This document shows positions 8,327-16,475 of a stretch of 64,000 nucleotides of DNA, piece by piece. Below the pieces are notes generated by a model, which was not told the DNA's origin, ran no database searches, and saw nothing but the letters and a program-made list of their open reading frames with translations. The DNA lies in NCBI RefSeq assembly GCF_000411115.1, contig NZ_KE150242.1, positions 62,001 through 126,000 of the forward strand. The letters run 5' to 3'. This DNA comes from Capnocytophaga granulosa ATCC 51502. GTDB taxonomy: Bacteria > Bacteroidota > Bacteroidia > Flavobacteriales > Flavobacteriaceae. Position numbers and translations under genes: made by a program. Every line of letters starts with the position of its first letter. Position 1 is the stretch's first letter.

Positions 8327-8931
8327 TGAAGGCATTATTACACCCTACTTATTTCCCAACGATTGCCTCTTTTTCGCTTTTGGCAAAGGAGCCTTGCCTC
8401 TTGGAGGTATCGGACAACTACCAGAAGCAGACCTACCGCAATCGCACCTATATCTATGGGGCTAATGGCAAGCAGATACTCACGGTGCCTATCCTACATA
8501 CAGGTGGGGAGACAGGGCGTCAACTCTATAAGGACGTGCGGGTGGATAACCAAGTGGCTTGGCAGAAACTACATTGGAAGACCCTACAGACGGCTTATCG
8601 CACCTCTCCTTACTTTGAGTACTATGAAGATAAGATCGTCCCTATATTTACCCAAAAGCACACATTCCTTTTGGACTTAAACCTCCGTACTATAGAGGCG
8701 GTACTGGATTGCCTCCATATAGACGTGAGTTGGGAGCAAACCACAATTTATCAGCCAACCTACGAAGGGGTGACTGACTATCGCTATTTGACCAATGCCA
8801 AAGCGTCCTATGAGGTAAATCAAGAGCCTTATTATCAGATATTCTCAGATAAACATGGTTTTATCCCCAATCTTAGTATATTGGACTTGCTTTTCCATGA
8901 AGGAAATAGATCAATGACAAGTGACAAGTGA
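8326..8931 (+). CDS. WbqC family protein
   Basis: 201 aa. Starts with the family pattern LLHPTYFPTIASFSLLA and has the conserved YRNRTYIYGANG and DVRVDNQVAWQKLHWKTL segments (residues ~35-95). WbqC-like proteins are associated with glycan or O-antigen gene clusters, but their biochemical role is not settled. In flavobacteria the gene often follows lepB, and here it is translationally coupled to it (TAATG overlap). The final residues MTSDK and the stop are encoded by heptad repeat units, so the C-terminus is likely a recent run-on. Confidence 0.8.
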   Translation: MKALLHPTYFPTIASFSLLAKEPCLLEVSDNYQKQTYRNRTYIYGANGKQILTVPILHTGGETGRQLYKDVRVDNQVAWQKLHWKTLQTAYRTSPYFEYYEDKIVPIFTQKHTFLLDLNLRTIEAVLDCLHIDVSWEQTTIYQPTYEGVTDYRYLTNAKASYEVNQEPYYQIFSDKHGFIPNLSILDLLFHEGNRSMTSDK

Positions 8932-8981
8932 CAAGTGACTAATGAACTATTTGTCACTAGTCACTAGTCGTTAGTCACTTT
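8912..8981. repeat. Ten-unit heptad array with dyad symmetry between convergent genes
   Basis: Strict 7-bp register: CAATGAC, three AAGTGAC, TAATGAA, CTATTTG, two TCACTAG, TCGTTAG, TCACTTT. The left half is inverted relative to the right half; GTGACTAA 8935-8942 pairs with TTAGTCAC 8971-8978, followed by TTTTT. It probably serves as a weak bidirectional terminator and contains the stop codons of both neighbours. Confidence 0.85.
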
Positions 8982-9712
8982 TTAAAGAGTGGAATCATAT
9001 AGGTTAGGGTGTAGTTGTAGTTGATACCAAAGGAGCTACCTTCCCATACACGTTGTATCCCTGGAATCCAGAAGTTTGGGAATTGGTCGCTTTTCTTGTT
9101 GTAGAGCAGTAGGCTAAAGCGCACAGAAGCCCCTGCATAGAAGTGTTTGAAGAGTTCTACTTTGATTCCTAAAATACCCTCTAACCAGTGGGCAGTACGT
9201 CCGTGGTAGGTAGTCAGCAGGTCGCTTTGGCTGCCACTGAGCGATTCATTCCAATAGATATTGTATAGGGTATGCAGGTTATAGCGAGATACCTCTTGAC
9301 TAAAAGAAGAAAAGCCATAGCGTGCCCCGAAGTAGATCATATTCTCCATTCCATACCAGTTGGTATAGGAATTATAATCGAATCCCAATTTGATATATTC
9401 GCCACGGGTAGCAAAATCAAAGTAGTTGGTGGTGCTATTCTTGTATTCCTTGCCTATTTCTCCAGCTATATAATAGCGATCATTCAAGCGGTAGTCACCC
9501 ACTAGTTCCAGTCCTTCATAGTTCTTATCGGTAAAGGTACGTACGAGTTTGGATATATCAGCCCCTATACGCAAGCCATAGTGCTGGTAGTGTTTTTGGC
9601 TGGCTTGGGTAGGAGTTGTGGCGGCTTTCTCTTGAGGCTTTTGCTCTTGCGCAAAGCCACAGATAGGGAGCAGCAGGCTAATAAAAAATATGAATACTGG
9701 CTTTCTTTTCAT
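8975..9712 (-). CDS. Outer-membrane-type DUF6048 family protein
   Basis: 245 aa with a signal peptide (residues ~1-21, cut near FAQ). The mature part is rich in alternating Tyr/aromatic strands (for example HYGLRIGADIS, YYIAGEIGKEY) and ends in PLFKK after a final strand, as in a small outer-membrane beta-barrel. In flavobacteria DUF6048 genes follow a DUF6452 lipoprotein gene, and that is the arrangement here, with a 35-bp overlap. The function is unknown. No enzymatic motif is visible. Confidence 0.75.
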   Translation of the reverse strand: MKRKPVFIFFISLLLPICGFAQEQKPQEKAATTPTQASQKHYQHYGLRIGADISKLVRTFTDKNYEGLELVGDYRLNDRYYIAGEIGKEYKNSTTNYFDFATRGEYIKLGFDYNSYTNWYGMENMIYFGARYGFSSFSQEVSRYNLHTLYNIYWNESLSGSQSDLLTTYHGRTAHWLEGILGIKVELFKHFYAGASVRFSLLLYNKKSDQFPNFWIPGIQRVWEGSSFGINYNYTLTYMIPLFKK

Positions 9713-10175
9713 TGTCTAATTTTCTAAAAAGTACATGTACGCGCTCTACCCAAGAGGTATAGCCATCTACGGAGGAGAAAGTAGCGGAGAGGTCATTATA
9801 GGTAACCCTATAGCCACACCCCTTACTGAGGAACTCTTGAGAGGGAGTAGCTGTGATTTTCAGTTCGCTCACGCTTCCACTGACTAAGACGCCCGTGCTA
9901 TCAATGACCGCGTCCTTAGCCAAGAGGAAGGAAGTCTCACCAGAGGTTAGTTTCAGGGGCAATACAAGGGAATCAGTAGTGGCGATGGGCTGAATGATTT
10001 GGTAGCGGTCTTTGCCCATGACCAGAAGATTATTGACCATTTTGGTACGGCGTGGGGTAGTCTTGTCATGCACCCGAATGATAAGACGCGGGGTGAGCAC
10101 CTCATCGGCACAGATGTCGTCATTCTCGCAGCCTGCAAGGAAGAGCACTAACAATAAGTATAAAATATTTTTCAT
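9678..10175 (-). CDS. DUF6452 family lipoprotein
   Basis: 165 aa. The N-terminus MKNILYLLLVLFLAGCEND has a clear lipobox (LAGC), so Cys16 is probably lipidated and the protein anchored in an envelope membrane. The mature start, DDICADEVLTPRLIIRVHD, is the conserved head of DUF6452, followed by an all-beta domain. It overlaps the DUF6048 gene in a different frame, which suggests coupled translation and a joint function, possibly an outer-membrane pair. No biochemical role is known to me. Confidence 0.78.
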   Translation of the reverse strand: MKNILYLLLVLFLAGCENDDICADEVLTPRLIIRVHDKTTPRRTKMVNNLLVMGKDRYQIIQPIATTDSLVLPLKLTSGETSFLLAKDAVIDSTGVLVSGSVSELKITATPSQEFLSKGCGYRVTYNDLSATFSSVDGYTSWVERVHVLFRKLDNEKKASIHIFY

Positions 10176-10193
10176 ATCAGTTCAAATTATACG

Positions 10194-10217
10194 AAAAAAT
10201 CCCTGCAAAACAGGGAC
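10194..10217 (-). terminator. rpsU terminator
   Basis: Read on the minus strand: TCCCTG / CAGGGA stem, 5-nt loop, then TTTTTT. It separates rpsU from the DUF6452 gene. Confidence 0.8.
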
Positions 10218-10238
10218 TTTTCTTTTAGAGGAAGAATA

Positions 10239-10433
10239 TTATATTTCTTCTGCATCTCTTAGACGTTGGATGAACTCCGCTCTTTGGATTACATTACGGC
10301 GAAGCACAGAAGGCTTACTAAAGTGCTGACGTGCACGAAGCTCCTTTACAATCCCTACGCGGTCAAATTTTCTTTTGTAGCGCTTAAGGGCTCTGTCTAT
10401 ATTTTCTCCTTCTTTTACTGGTATAATAAGCAT
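10239..10433 (-). CDS. rpsU: 30S ribosomal protein S21
   Basis: 64 aa, full length for S21, a small basic protein of the 30S subunit near the anti-Shine-Dalgarno end of 16S rRNA. It begins MLIIPVKEGENIDRALKRYK and has the RARQHFSKPSVLRR signature. It is single-gene, with its own promoter and terminator. In Bacteroidetes S21 has been implicated in sequestering the anti-SD, consistent with the lack of SD sites in this window. Confidence 0.97.
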   Translation of the reverse strand: MLIIPVKEGENIDRALKRYKRKFDRVGIVKELRARQHFSKPSVLRRNVIQRAEFIQRLRDAEEI

Positions 10434-10463
10434 AGTAATAACACCTCCTTTCGTTTACGGGGG

Positions 10464-10471
10464 CAAAGATA
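10464..10471 (-). promoter_or_regulatory. rpsU promoter (-7 element)
   Basis: TATCTTTG on the minus strand with TTG at 10493-10491, spacer 19 nt; 30 nt to the ATG. Confidence 0.78.
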
Positions 10472-10555
10472 CAACAATTTTTTGTACCCACAAGCGCTAT
10501 TGTGAAAAAAACGATAAAATTTTTCATCACGCAAAAACATTGCGCAATTAATAAG

Positions 10556-10563
10556 TACCTTTG
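10556..10563 (+). promoter_or_regulatory. Promoter of the Hen1-like gene (-7 element)
   Basis: TACCTTTG, 26 nt upstream of the ATG, divergent from the rpsU promoter about 90 bp away. Confidence 0.7.
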
Positions 10564-10589
10564 CAAAGCAAAACAGAAATAATTGTCCT

Positions 10590-11900
10590 ATGATTTTACA
10601 AATACACTCTGAAAATCCCCAACTTTTGGACTTGCTCAATAAGAACCCACATACCAACTTTGGGATCTATGCCAAGGCCTTGCGCAATGGCCAACTTGTG
10701 GGTAATGCCGTTTCCGCTCATCAGTACGATGTACTTTTCCAAGATACCCGCTATAGCTATTTGCCAGAGGAAAGTAACCAGATTGATTTTCAAAGCTATA
10801 GCACCCCCTTGGTGGTGCTGCATATCTGTAATGAGTTTTTCAAGGAACTCCTACAAGAGCGGCAGACCTACTTGCAGCAGGAAATCAAGTGGTTAGGTAA
10901 GTCCCGCGGTGAAGTGGATACCTACCCTTGTAGGATAGAGGTCAAGAATCTATATGCTAATTCTAATTGGTATGCTCAAGGACATTTTCTACTGGAGCGT
11001 TATTTCAAGAATATACATGCAACACCCCTAATAGGGAACAACCTTTCGCTGACAATAGAGGGCAAGAACGTATTTGAGGCTATGAACCTTTTGAGTTTTG
11101 TAGCAGTGGCTACTCATATTACCAATACCTATGGGGAATACACCTATATAGATGACCATTTTGCCCAGAAATATGCACGTATTCTAACCAATATAGAACA
11201 GGTGCCTTACTTTGTATTCTATCTTTTTATCAAAAGGGCTATAAAGAGTGAACGCCAGTTTGCTGAGATCAAGCCCCTATTTGAAGCCTATTTCAAGCAG
11301 CGCGGTATGGATATAGATTTCCAGTTTGCCGATACCCACGGAAGCCGTATGAACTTTATTGTCAATGAGCTGGGTATGGATTACCCTATCTTGGACATCG
11401 GTTGTGGAGAGCTGAAGTACTACCGTCGTTTTATGCGAAGGAACTATAACTATCAGCACCCTTATTTTGCTACAGATACCGATCCAGAAGTGGCGGCTCA
11501 TGTGACCATTCTCAAGGAACGTATGGAAGCCGATAACCTCTATTTCTTTACCTCATGGGACGATTTTCAGTACAAAGAGCCTGTAAATATCATACTCACA
11601 GAGGTTATAGAACATAATACCCCAGCCCAAGCAGCTGCTTTGGTTAAGAAGTGCCTATCGCTGAACTTCCATAAGCTTGTCATCACCACGCCTGATAGCC
11701 GTTTTAACTCCTATTACTTTGAGGAAGGGGAGGAAAGCAGACGACATGAGGATCATCATTTTGAATGGACGGACACAGAATTTCAGTCTTTTATCAAAGA
11801 ATGTGTAGGAGCACAGCCATTTGCTTATACTTTCTATGGAATAGGGGATAGGATCAATGGGGTAACACCTACACAAGCGGTGGTTATCACTCGGAAATAA
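10590..11900 (+). CDS. Hen1-like 3'-terminal RNA ribose 2'-O-methyltransferase
   Basis: 436 aa, close to the length of bacterial Hen1. The C-terminal half (residues ~255-436) is a SAM-dependent methyltransferase: motif I DIGCGELKYY (~268), acidic motif ATDTDPE (~292), metal-binding EVIEH (~332) and the Hen1 signature RHEDHHFEWTDTEF (~385), which together give the Glu/Glu/His/His metal site. The N-terminal half has LLNKNPHT and YLPEE stretches resembling the start of bacterial Hen1, the part that cooperates with the Pnkp ligase. Bacterial Hen1 marks repaired RNA ends by 2'-O-methylation. The usual pnkp partner is absent here: rpsU is upstream and nadE downstream. Substrate is inferred. Confidence 0.75.
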   Translation: MILQIHSENPQLLDLLNKNPHTNFGIYAKALRNGQLVGNAVSAHQYDVLFQDTRYSYLPEESNQIDFQSYSTPLVVLHICNEFFKELLQERQTYLQQEIKWLGKSRGEVDTYPCRIEVKNLYANSNWYAQGHFLLERYFKNIHATPLIGNNLSLTIEGKNVFEAMNLLSFVAVATHITNTYGEYTYIDDHFAQKYARILTNIEQVPYFVFYLFIKRAIKSERQFAEIKPLFEAYFKQRGMDIDFQFADTHGSRMNFIVNELGMDYPILDIGCGELKYYRRFMRRNYNYQHPYFATDTDPEVAAHVTILKERMEADNLYFFTSWDDFQYKEPVNIILTEVIEHNTPAQAAALVKKCLSLNFHKLVITTPDSRFNSYYFEEGEESRRHEDHHFEWTDTEFQSFIKECVGAQPFAYTFYGIGDRINGVTPTQAVVITRK

Positions 11901-11933
11901 GATTATTTGCTTGTAAGATTTGATAATAATTCT

Positions 11934-11941
11934 TATTTTTG
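11934..11941 (+). promoter_or_regulatory. nadE promoter (-7 element)
   Basis: TATTTTTG with TTG at 11911-11913, spacer 20 nt; ATG 18 nt downstream. Confidence 0.75.
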
Positions 11942-11959
11942 TACTTTAATTCTATTGTT

Positions 11960-12730
11960 ATGAATACACAAGCTGTAACACAGCATATAGTGGGGTGGCT
12001 CTCAGACTACCTCCAACAAACAGGCATCAAGGGCATGATTATAGGGATCTCTGGGGGGATAGACTCCGCTGTGGTCTCCACTCTATGTGCCCAAACGGGT
12101 AAGCCCGTATTGTGCTTGGAAATGCCCATACACCAAGCCCCAAACCAAGTGAGCCGAGGACGTGCTCATATAGACTTTCTTAAAGAGCGCTACCCCAATG
12201 TAAGCAGCTTAGAGGTGGATCTCACCCCTGTGTTTGATACCTTTGTAGGGCAAATTCCTCCAGCTGAAACGGATAATGCCTTAGCATTGGCCAATACACG
12301 TTCTCGCCTTAGAATGACTATGCTCTACTACTTTGCGGGCTTATATGGCTATATGGTTGTGGGTACGGGCAACAAGATAGAGGATTTCGGGGTGGGCTTC
12401 TTTACCAAATATGGCGATGGCGGGGTAGATGTCAGCCCCATAGCTGACCTTATGAAGAGTGAGGTGTATGAGCTGGCCGACTACTTGGAGATTATCCCTG
12501 AGATACGTCAGGCGCCCCCTACCGACGGCCTTTTTGGTGACGATCGTACCGACGAAGACCAGCTGGGGGCTTCCTATCCCGAACTGGAATGGGCAATGAC
12601 CTTTGTAGAGGAAGGCCACAAGGAGGAAGGTCTCACCCCACGCCAAGCACAAGTGCTCTCCATCTTTAAGCGACTGAACAAGGCTAACCAACATAAAATG
12701 CAGCCGATACCCGTTTGTAAGATTCGGTAG
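11960..12730 (+). CDS. nadE: NH3-dependent NAD+ synthetase
   Basis: 256 aa. Catalyses the last step of NAD synthesis, ATP-dependent amidation of deamido-NAD with ammonia. The PP-loop GISGGIDSAVVSTL (residues ~32-45) binds ATP, and GTGNKIEDFGVGFFTKYGDG (~133-152) is the conserved NadE core. There is no glutaminase domain, hence the ammonia-dependent form. The ATG at 11960 was chosen over an in-frame start inside the -7 box. The TAG stop is part of the first heptad unit (TAGTCAG) of the array that follows. Confidence 0.95.
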   Translation: MNTQAVTQHIVGWLSDYLQQTGIKGMIIGISGGIDSAVVSTLCAQTGKPVLCLEMPIHQAPNQVSRGRAHIDFLKERYPNVSSLEVDLTPVFDTFVGQIPPAETDNALALANTRSRLRMTMLYYFAGLYGYMVVGTGNKIEDFGVGFFTKYGDGGVDVSPIADLMKSEVYELADYLEIIPEIRQAPPTDGLFGDDRTDEDQLGASYPELEWAMTFVEEGHKEEGLTPRQAQVLSIFKRLNKANQHKMQPIPVCKIR

Positions 12731-12776
12731 TCAGCAGTCAGTTGTCAGTAGTCAGTAGTCAGTTATTAGTTATCAG
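12728..12776. repeat. Heptameric repeat array (TAGTCAG type) at nadE 3' end
   Basis: Seven units in register: TAGTCAG, CAGTCAG, TTGTCAG, TAGTCAG, TAGTCAG, TTATTAG, TTATCAG. Contains the nadE stop. The sequence is roughly complementary to the array at 12966-13014, so the pair brackets the hairpin element between them. Confidence 0.88.
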
Positions 12777-12790
12777 TTCTCTAACTACTA

Positions 12791-12966
12791 ATTCGAATCA
12801 ATAGTTAAAATATTATTTGCTAACTTTCTAAGAAGCAATAAATTACGTCTCTACCCTAACGCTGGCTAAGACAACTCCTGATGAGCGTAGTTATCCGTAG
12901 AGACGCAATTTATTGCGTCTTAACGAATTAGATTATACAGATATTTTTAACTATTGATTCGCATTA
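12791..12966. mobile_element. MITE-like nested inverted-repeat element
   Basis: Outer arms CGAATCAATAGTTAAAATAT and the complement of ATATTTTTAACTATTGATTCG form terminal inverted repeats of about 21 bp. Inner arms GCAATAAATTACGTCTCTAC and GTAGAGACGCAATTTATTGC match at 19 of 20 positions. The element has no coding capacity and could fold into one long hairpin. A shorter relative is at 2467-2556. MITE status is an inference: no transposase is in the window and I could not define target-site duplications because both flanks are repetitive. Confidence 0.65.
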
Positions 12967-13014
12967 CTAATTTCTAACCACTAACCACTGACTACTGACC
13001 ACTGAAGACTGAAG
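12966..13014. repeat. Heptameric repeat array (ACTAACC/ACTGACC type) upstream of the ctp gene
   Basis: Seven units: ACTAATT, TCTAACC, ACTAACC, ACTGACT, ACTGACC, ACTGAAG, ACTGAAG. It ends about 50 nt before the -7 element of the protease gene. Confidence 0.88.
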
Positions 13015-13064
13015 GTTGAATCGTTAAAGAATATAAAAAACATTTTATTCTCACAATAAAGTAG

Positions 13065-13072
13065 TACCTTTG
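13065..13072 (+). promoter_or_regulatory. ctp promoter (-7 element)
   Basis: TACCTTTG, 19 nt upstream of the ATG. Confidence 0.7.
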
Positions 13073-13091
13073 CGGATTATTAAATCAACCA

Positions 13092-15191
13092 ATGAAAAAA
13101 AATATTTTTATTCTTTTCTTCTTAGGACTCATCTCCTTTGCTTCTTGTAGTTTTACAGGTAAAAAAGTGGAACTTACAGGTGAGGGAGATAGAGAGCGTT
13201 ACCTAATGGATGTGATTGAATACCTCATCTCAAGAGGACACTTTAGCCAAAGAACCTTGGACGATGCTTATTCTAAGCGTGTCTATAAGGCGTATTTGCA
13301 GTACTTAGACCCACAGAAGCGCTATTTTGTTCAATCGGATATCAATGAGTTTAAGAAAAGTGAAACAAAACTAGATGATGACCTTAAGAATAAGGACATC
13401 TCTTTCTTTACCCTTACCTATACCCGCCTGAAGGAAAGGATAGAGGAGGCCAATAAGCTCGCTGAAGAACTTCTCAAACAGCCTTATGAGTTTTCCAAAG
13501 ATGAGACGGTAGACTTAGACTATGAGAAAATTCCTTATACCAAGGATAAAAAAGCCCTTAGAGAACGTTGGCGCAAACTGATTAAGTATTCTATTCTCTC
13601 CAATATACTTATTAAAGAGAAAGAAGAGCAGGATAAAAAAGAAAAGGATGCCAAATATGTAGTCAAGGATAGTGAAACCCTTAAAAAGGAAGCATTGGAG
13701 GCAACCCAGAAGTCCTTTGAGGAGATGTTTCTTTCTTACAAAGACCTTACTCAGGACGATTGGTTTGGTATCTACCTCAATAGCTATATGGAGGCTACCG
13801 ACCCACATTCGAGCTATATGGCCCCAGACATCAAAGAACGTTTTGACCGCGATATCTCAGGCAAATTCGAGGGGATCGGTGCTGTACTTCAAAAGAAATC
13901 CGATGGGATACGTATCTCCGACATTATCATGGGAGGGCCTGTATGGAAAGGCAAGCTCTTGGAAGTAGGTGATTTGATCCTTAAGGTAGGACAAGGAAGT
14001 GATGATCCTGTGGATGTCATCGGGATGCGATTGGAGGATGCTGTAAAGCTCATCAAGGGAAAGAAAGGTACAGAGGTACGCCTTACTGTAAAGCGTATGG
14101 ACGGTAGCATACAGGTGGTACCTATCAAGCGCGATGTGGTAGAGATAGAAGAAACCTTTGCTAAATCAGCTCTTGTTAAGGACGGCCAACATACTTATGG
14201 AGTGATTAACTTGCCTTCGTTCTATATCAATTTCAATAACTCTCGTGAGCGCAACTCGGCTTCCGATATGGCCTTGGAGATAGAAAAGCTTAAGAAGGCC
14301 AATGCAGAAGGTATCATCTTGGATTTGCGTAACAATGGTGGGGGGTCACTCTCCAAAGTAGTAGAGATAGGTGGTCTCTTTATCAAGGAAGGGCCTATCG
14401 TACAGGTGCGCAGTGCCAACAACAGTATGCAAGTATTGGAAGATAGTGATGGGATTGTACAATGGGACAAGCCTCTTATTATACTTATCAACGAGCTATC
14501 AGCTTCAGCCTCTGAGATTTTAGCCGCTGCTATGCAGGACTATGGTCGAGCAATTATCCTTGGTAGCAAGCAGTCTTTTGGCAAAGGAACTGTACAGGAG
14601 CTTATAGACCTAAACCGTGAGGTGCGCAATAACCTTTTGGGTGATATGGGAGCGGTGAAGCTCACCCGACAGAAGTTCTACCGTATCAATGGTGGTTCTA
14701 CCCAGCTTAAGGGGGTAAATAGTGATATAGTGATTCCAGACCGTTATCAATATATCAAGGTAGGGGAACGAGAACTAGAAAACCCACTGCCATGGGACGA
14801 GATACACAAGGTAACTTTCACGCCATGGAAGCAAAACCAAAACTTTGCTACCGCTATAGCTAATAGCAAAAAGCGTATAGAGGTTAGCCCGCTATTCAAG
14901 CTCATAGATGAGAATGCACGCTGGGTACAAAAGCAAAAAGATGAAAATACCTATTCGCTCGAATACAATGCCTATAAGAAACAAGTGGATGAGAGTGAGG
15001 CCATGATTAAGAAGTTTAAGGAGCTAACTGAGTACAAATCAGCTTTACAATTTGCCTCTCTCCCTGCCGAAGAAGAGAAAGCCAAAACCAATGAAGATGT
15101 AAAAATTCGTCGTGATCGTTGGCATGAAAGCCTTCAGAAGGACGTGTATGTAGAGGAAGCAGTATCAGTACTTAACGATTTGGTGAAGTAA
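13092..15191 (+). CDS. Carboxy-terminal processing protease (Tsp/Prc family, S41)
   Basis: 699 aa, the long Tsp/Prc form. A periplasmic serine protease that degrades or trims proteins from their C-terminus. A signal peptide ends in ISFASC, possibly a lipobox. An N-terminal helical domain (residues ~30-250) is followed by a PDZ domain (~255-345) and the protease core. The Ser/Lys dyad is visible as LSASASEILAA (~472) and GSKQSFGKGTVQ (~497). The C-terminal helical domain typical of Prc follows to the end. It has its own promoter and terminator. Confidence 0.94.
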   Translation: MKKNIFILFFLGLISFASCSFTGKKVELTGEGDRERYLMDVIEYLISRGHFSQRTLDDAYSKRVYKAYLQYLDPQKRYFVQSDINEFKKSETKLDDDLKNKDISFFTLTYTRLKERIEEANKLAEELLKQPYEFSKDETVDLDYEKIPYTKDKKALRERWRKLIKYSILSNILIKEKEEQDKKEKDAKYVVKDSETLKKEALEATQKSFEEMFLSYKDLTQDDWFGIYLNSYMEATDPHSSYMAPDIKERFDRDISGKFEGIGAVLQKKSDGIRISDIIMGGPVWKGKLLEVGDLILKVGQGSDDPVDVIGMRLEDAVKLIKGKKGTEVRLTVKRMDGSIQVVPIKRDVVEIEETFAKSALVKDGQHTYGVINLPSFYINFNNSRERNSASDMALEIEKLKKANAEGIILDLRNNGGGSLSKVVEIGGLFIKEGPIVQVRSANNSMQVLEDSDGIVQWDKPLIILINELSASASEILAAAMQDYGRAIILGSKQSFGKGTVQELIDLNREVRNNLLGDMGAVKLTRQKFYRINGGSTQLKGVNSDIVIPDRYQYIKVGERELENPLPWDEIHKVTFTPWKQNQNFATAIANSKKRIEVSPLFKLIDENARWVQKQKDENTYSLEYNAYKKQVDESEAMIKKFKELTEYKSALQFASLPAEEEKAKTNEDVKIRRDRWHESLQKDVYVEEAVSVLNDLVK

Positions 15192-15221
15192 ACATAATTT
15201 TAAATATTTAGATTTTAATTT

Positions 15222-15256
15222 AACGCTTTAAAGAGTTCTCTTTGGAGCGTTTTTTT
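15222..15256 (+). terminator. ctp terminator
   Basis: AACGCTTTAAAGAG pairs imperfectly with CTCTTTGGAGCGTT, followed by TTTTTT. The in-frame TTG at 15242 lies inside this structure, so it is not the start of the next gene. Confidence 0.8.
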
Positions 15257-15271
15257 GAGGAAAAAAGCGCT

Positions 15272-16471
15272 ATGAAAATAAAAATCGCCTTAATGATGTC
15301 TATTTTTACATTTTTTCAGCAACTATTTGCCCAACCTATTACCAAAAAACAGATTTTTGCAGAAGATGTATCCAAAATCACCTCACTAGAGAAAGCTATA
15401 CAGCAATCCGAATTGGTGATCAACTACTTACTTCAGGAGCACTATAGCCCTAGTATCGCTGTCTGTGTGACTAAGCGTGGTTTTCCTATATGGGAGCGTG
15501 GTTATGGCTATGCCGATATAGAACAAAAAACACCTGTCAATACCAGAGAGACCCTCTATAGGATTGCCAGTGTCTCCAAGACACTCACAGGGCTTTCTCT
15601 TACCAAGATGCAGGAGCAAGGCTGGATAGACTGGGATTGCTCACTCTATGACTATGTGCCTTATTTCCCTAAGAAAGCCTATGACTTCACCGTGAAGCAG
15701 TTGGCCGGCCACTTGGCAGGTATACGTGCCTACAAGGGCAAAGAGGTATTGCTCAACCGCTTTATGAGTATCAAGGAAGGTATCAGTGTATTTGACCAAG
15801 ATCCCTTGCTCTTTGAGCCAGGTACGAAGTATTTCTACAATAGTTATGATTTTAACTTGATTTCTTTGGCTATGCAAGAGGCCATAAAAGAGCCCTTTGA
15901 GTGGTATGTAACCCACAATGTATTGGAACCTTTGGGTATGTATCATACCTTCCCTGATATGGGAGGACTTTCTCCCAACCAGACTATTCCCTATATGACA
16001 GATAAGAAGAAGCAATTCAAAAGAACTAGCGAGGTCAATAACTTCTTTAAGCTCGGTGGAGGAGGGTTTCTCTCCACAGCCTATGATGTAAATCTGATAG
16101 GGCAGGCGGTACTAGGTAAGGCCTTTCTAAAGCCCGAATACCAAGAGCAGATGCTCACCTCTCAAAGGCTTAATAATGGAGATTATACAGGCTATGGTAT
16201 AGGTTGGCAGTCGGCACCCGATTGGCAAGGACGTACCTACTACGGCCATATAGGCAATGGTATAGGCGGATATGCATGGTTCTATGTCTATCCAAAGGAG
16301 GAAGTAGTTTTTGCATTTCTGTTCAACACTACCAACCCTTCTATAGACGAATATATGCACCGTATCATGGATTGTATCCTCAAGGGGGCGGAATATAAGC
16401 AATACACCACTACCAACTATCCTGTAATCCGCAAAGTAAAAGAAGCTGACGTTACAGCTGTTAGAGAATAA
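15272..16471 (+). CDS. Serine hydrolase, beta-lactamase/penicillin-binding-like (S12 family)
   Basis: 399 aa. A signal peptide (residues ~1-20, cut after LFAQ) exports it to the periplasm. The SxxK motif is VSK preceded by Ser in RIASVSKTLTG (~97), the Tyr motif is in YNSYDFN (~190), and the third motif is HIGNGIGG (~328). This fits class C-like S12 enzymes: D-alanyl-D-alanine carboxypeptidases, esterases or D-aminopeptidases. True beta-lactamase activity is not implied. It starts 15 nt after the upstream terminator, and the SDR gene follows after 4 nt, so they are cotranscribed. Confidence 0.85.
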   Translation: MKIKIALMMSIFTFFQQLFAQPITKKQIFAEDVSKITSLEKAIQQSELVINYLLQEHYSPSIAVCVTKRGFPIWERGYGYADIEQKTPVNTRETLYRIASVSKTLTGLSLTKMQEQGWIDWDCSLYDYVPYFPKKAYDFTVKQLAGHLAGIRAYKGKEVLLNRFMSIKEGISVFDQDPLLFEPGTKYFYNSYDFNLISLAMQEAIKEPFEWYVTHNVLEPLGMYHTFPDMGGLSPNQTIPYMTDKKKQFKRTSEVNNFFKLGGGGFLSTAYDVNLIGQAVLGKAFLKPEYQEQMLTSQRLNNGDYTGYGIGWQSAPDWQGRTYYGHIGNGIGGYAWFYVYPKEEVVFAFLFNTTNPSIDEYMHRIMDCILKGAEYKQYTTTNYPVIRKVKEADVTAVRE

Positions 16472-16475
16472 AGCT

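Noticed and set aside
15272..16471. S12 hydrolase as an antibiotic-resistance beta-lactamase
   Set aside because: Motifs fit the S12 family in general, the YxN motif is atypical, and the gene is coupled to a metabolic SDR, not to a mobile element.
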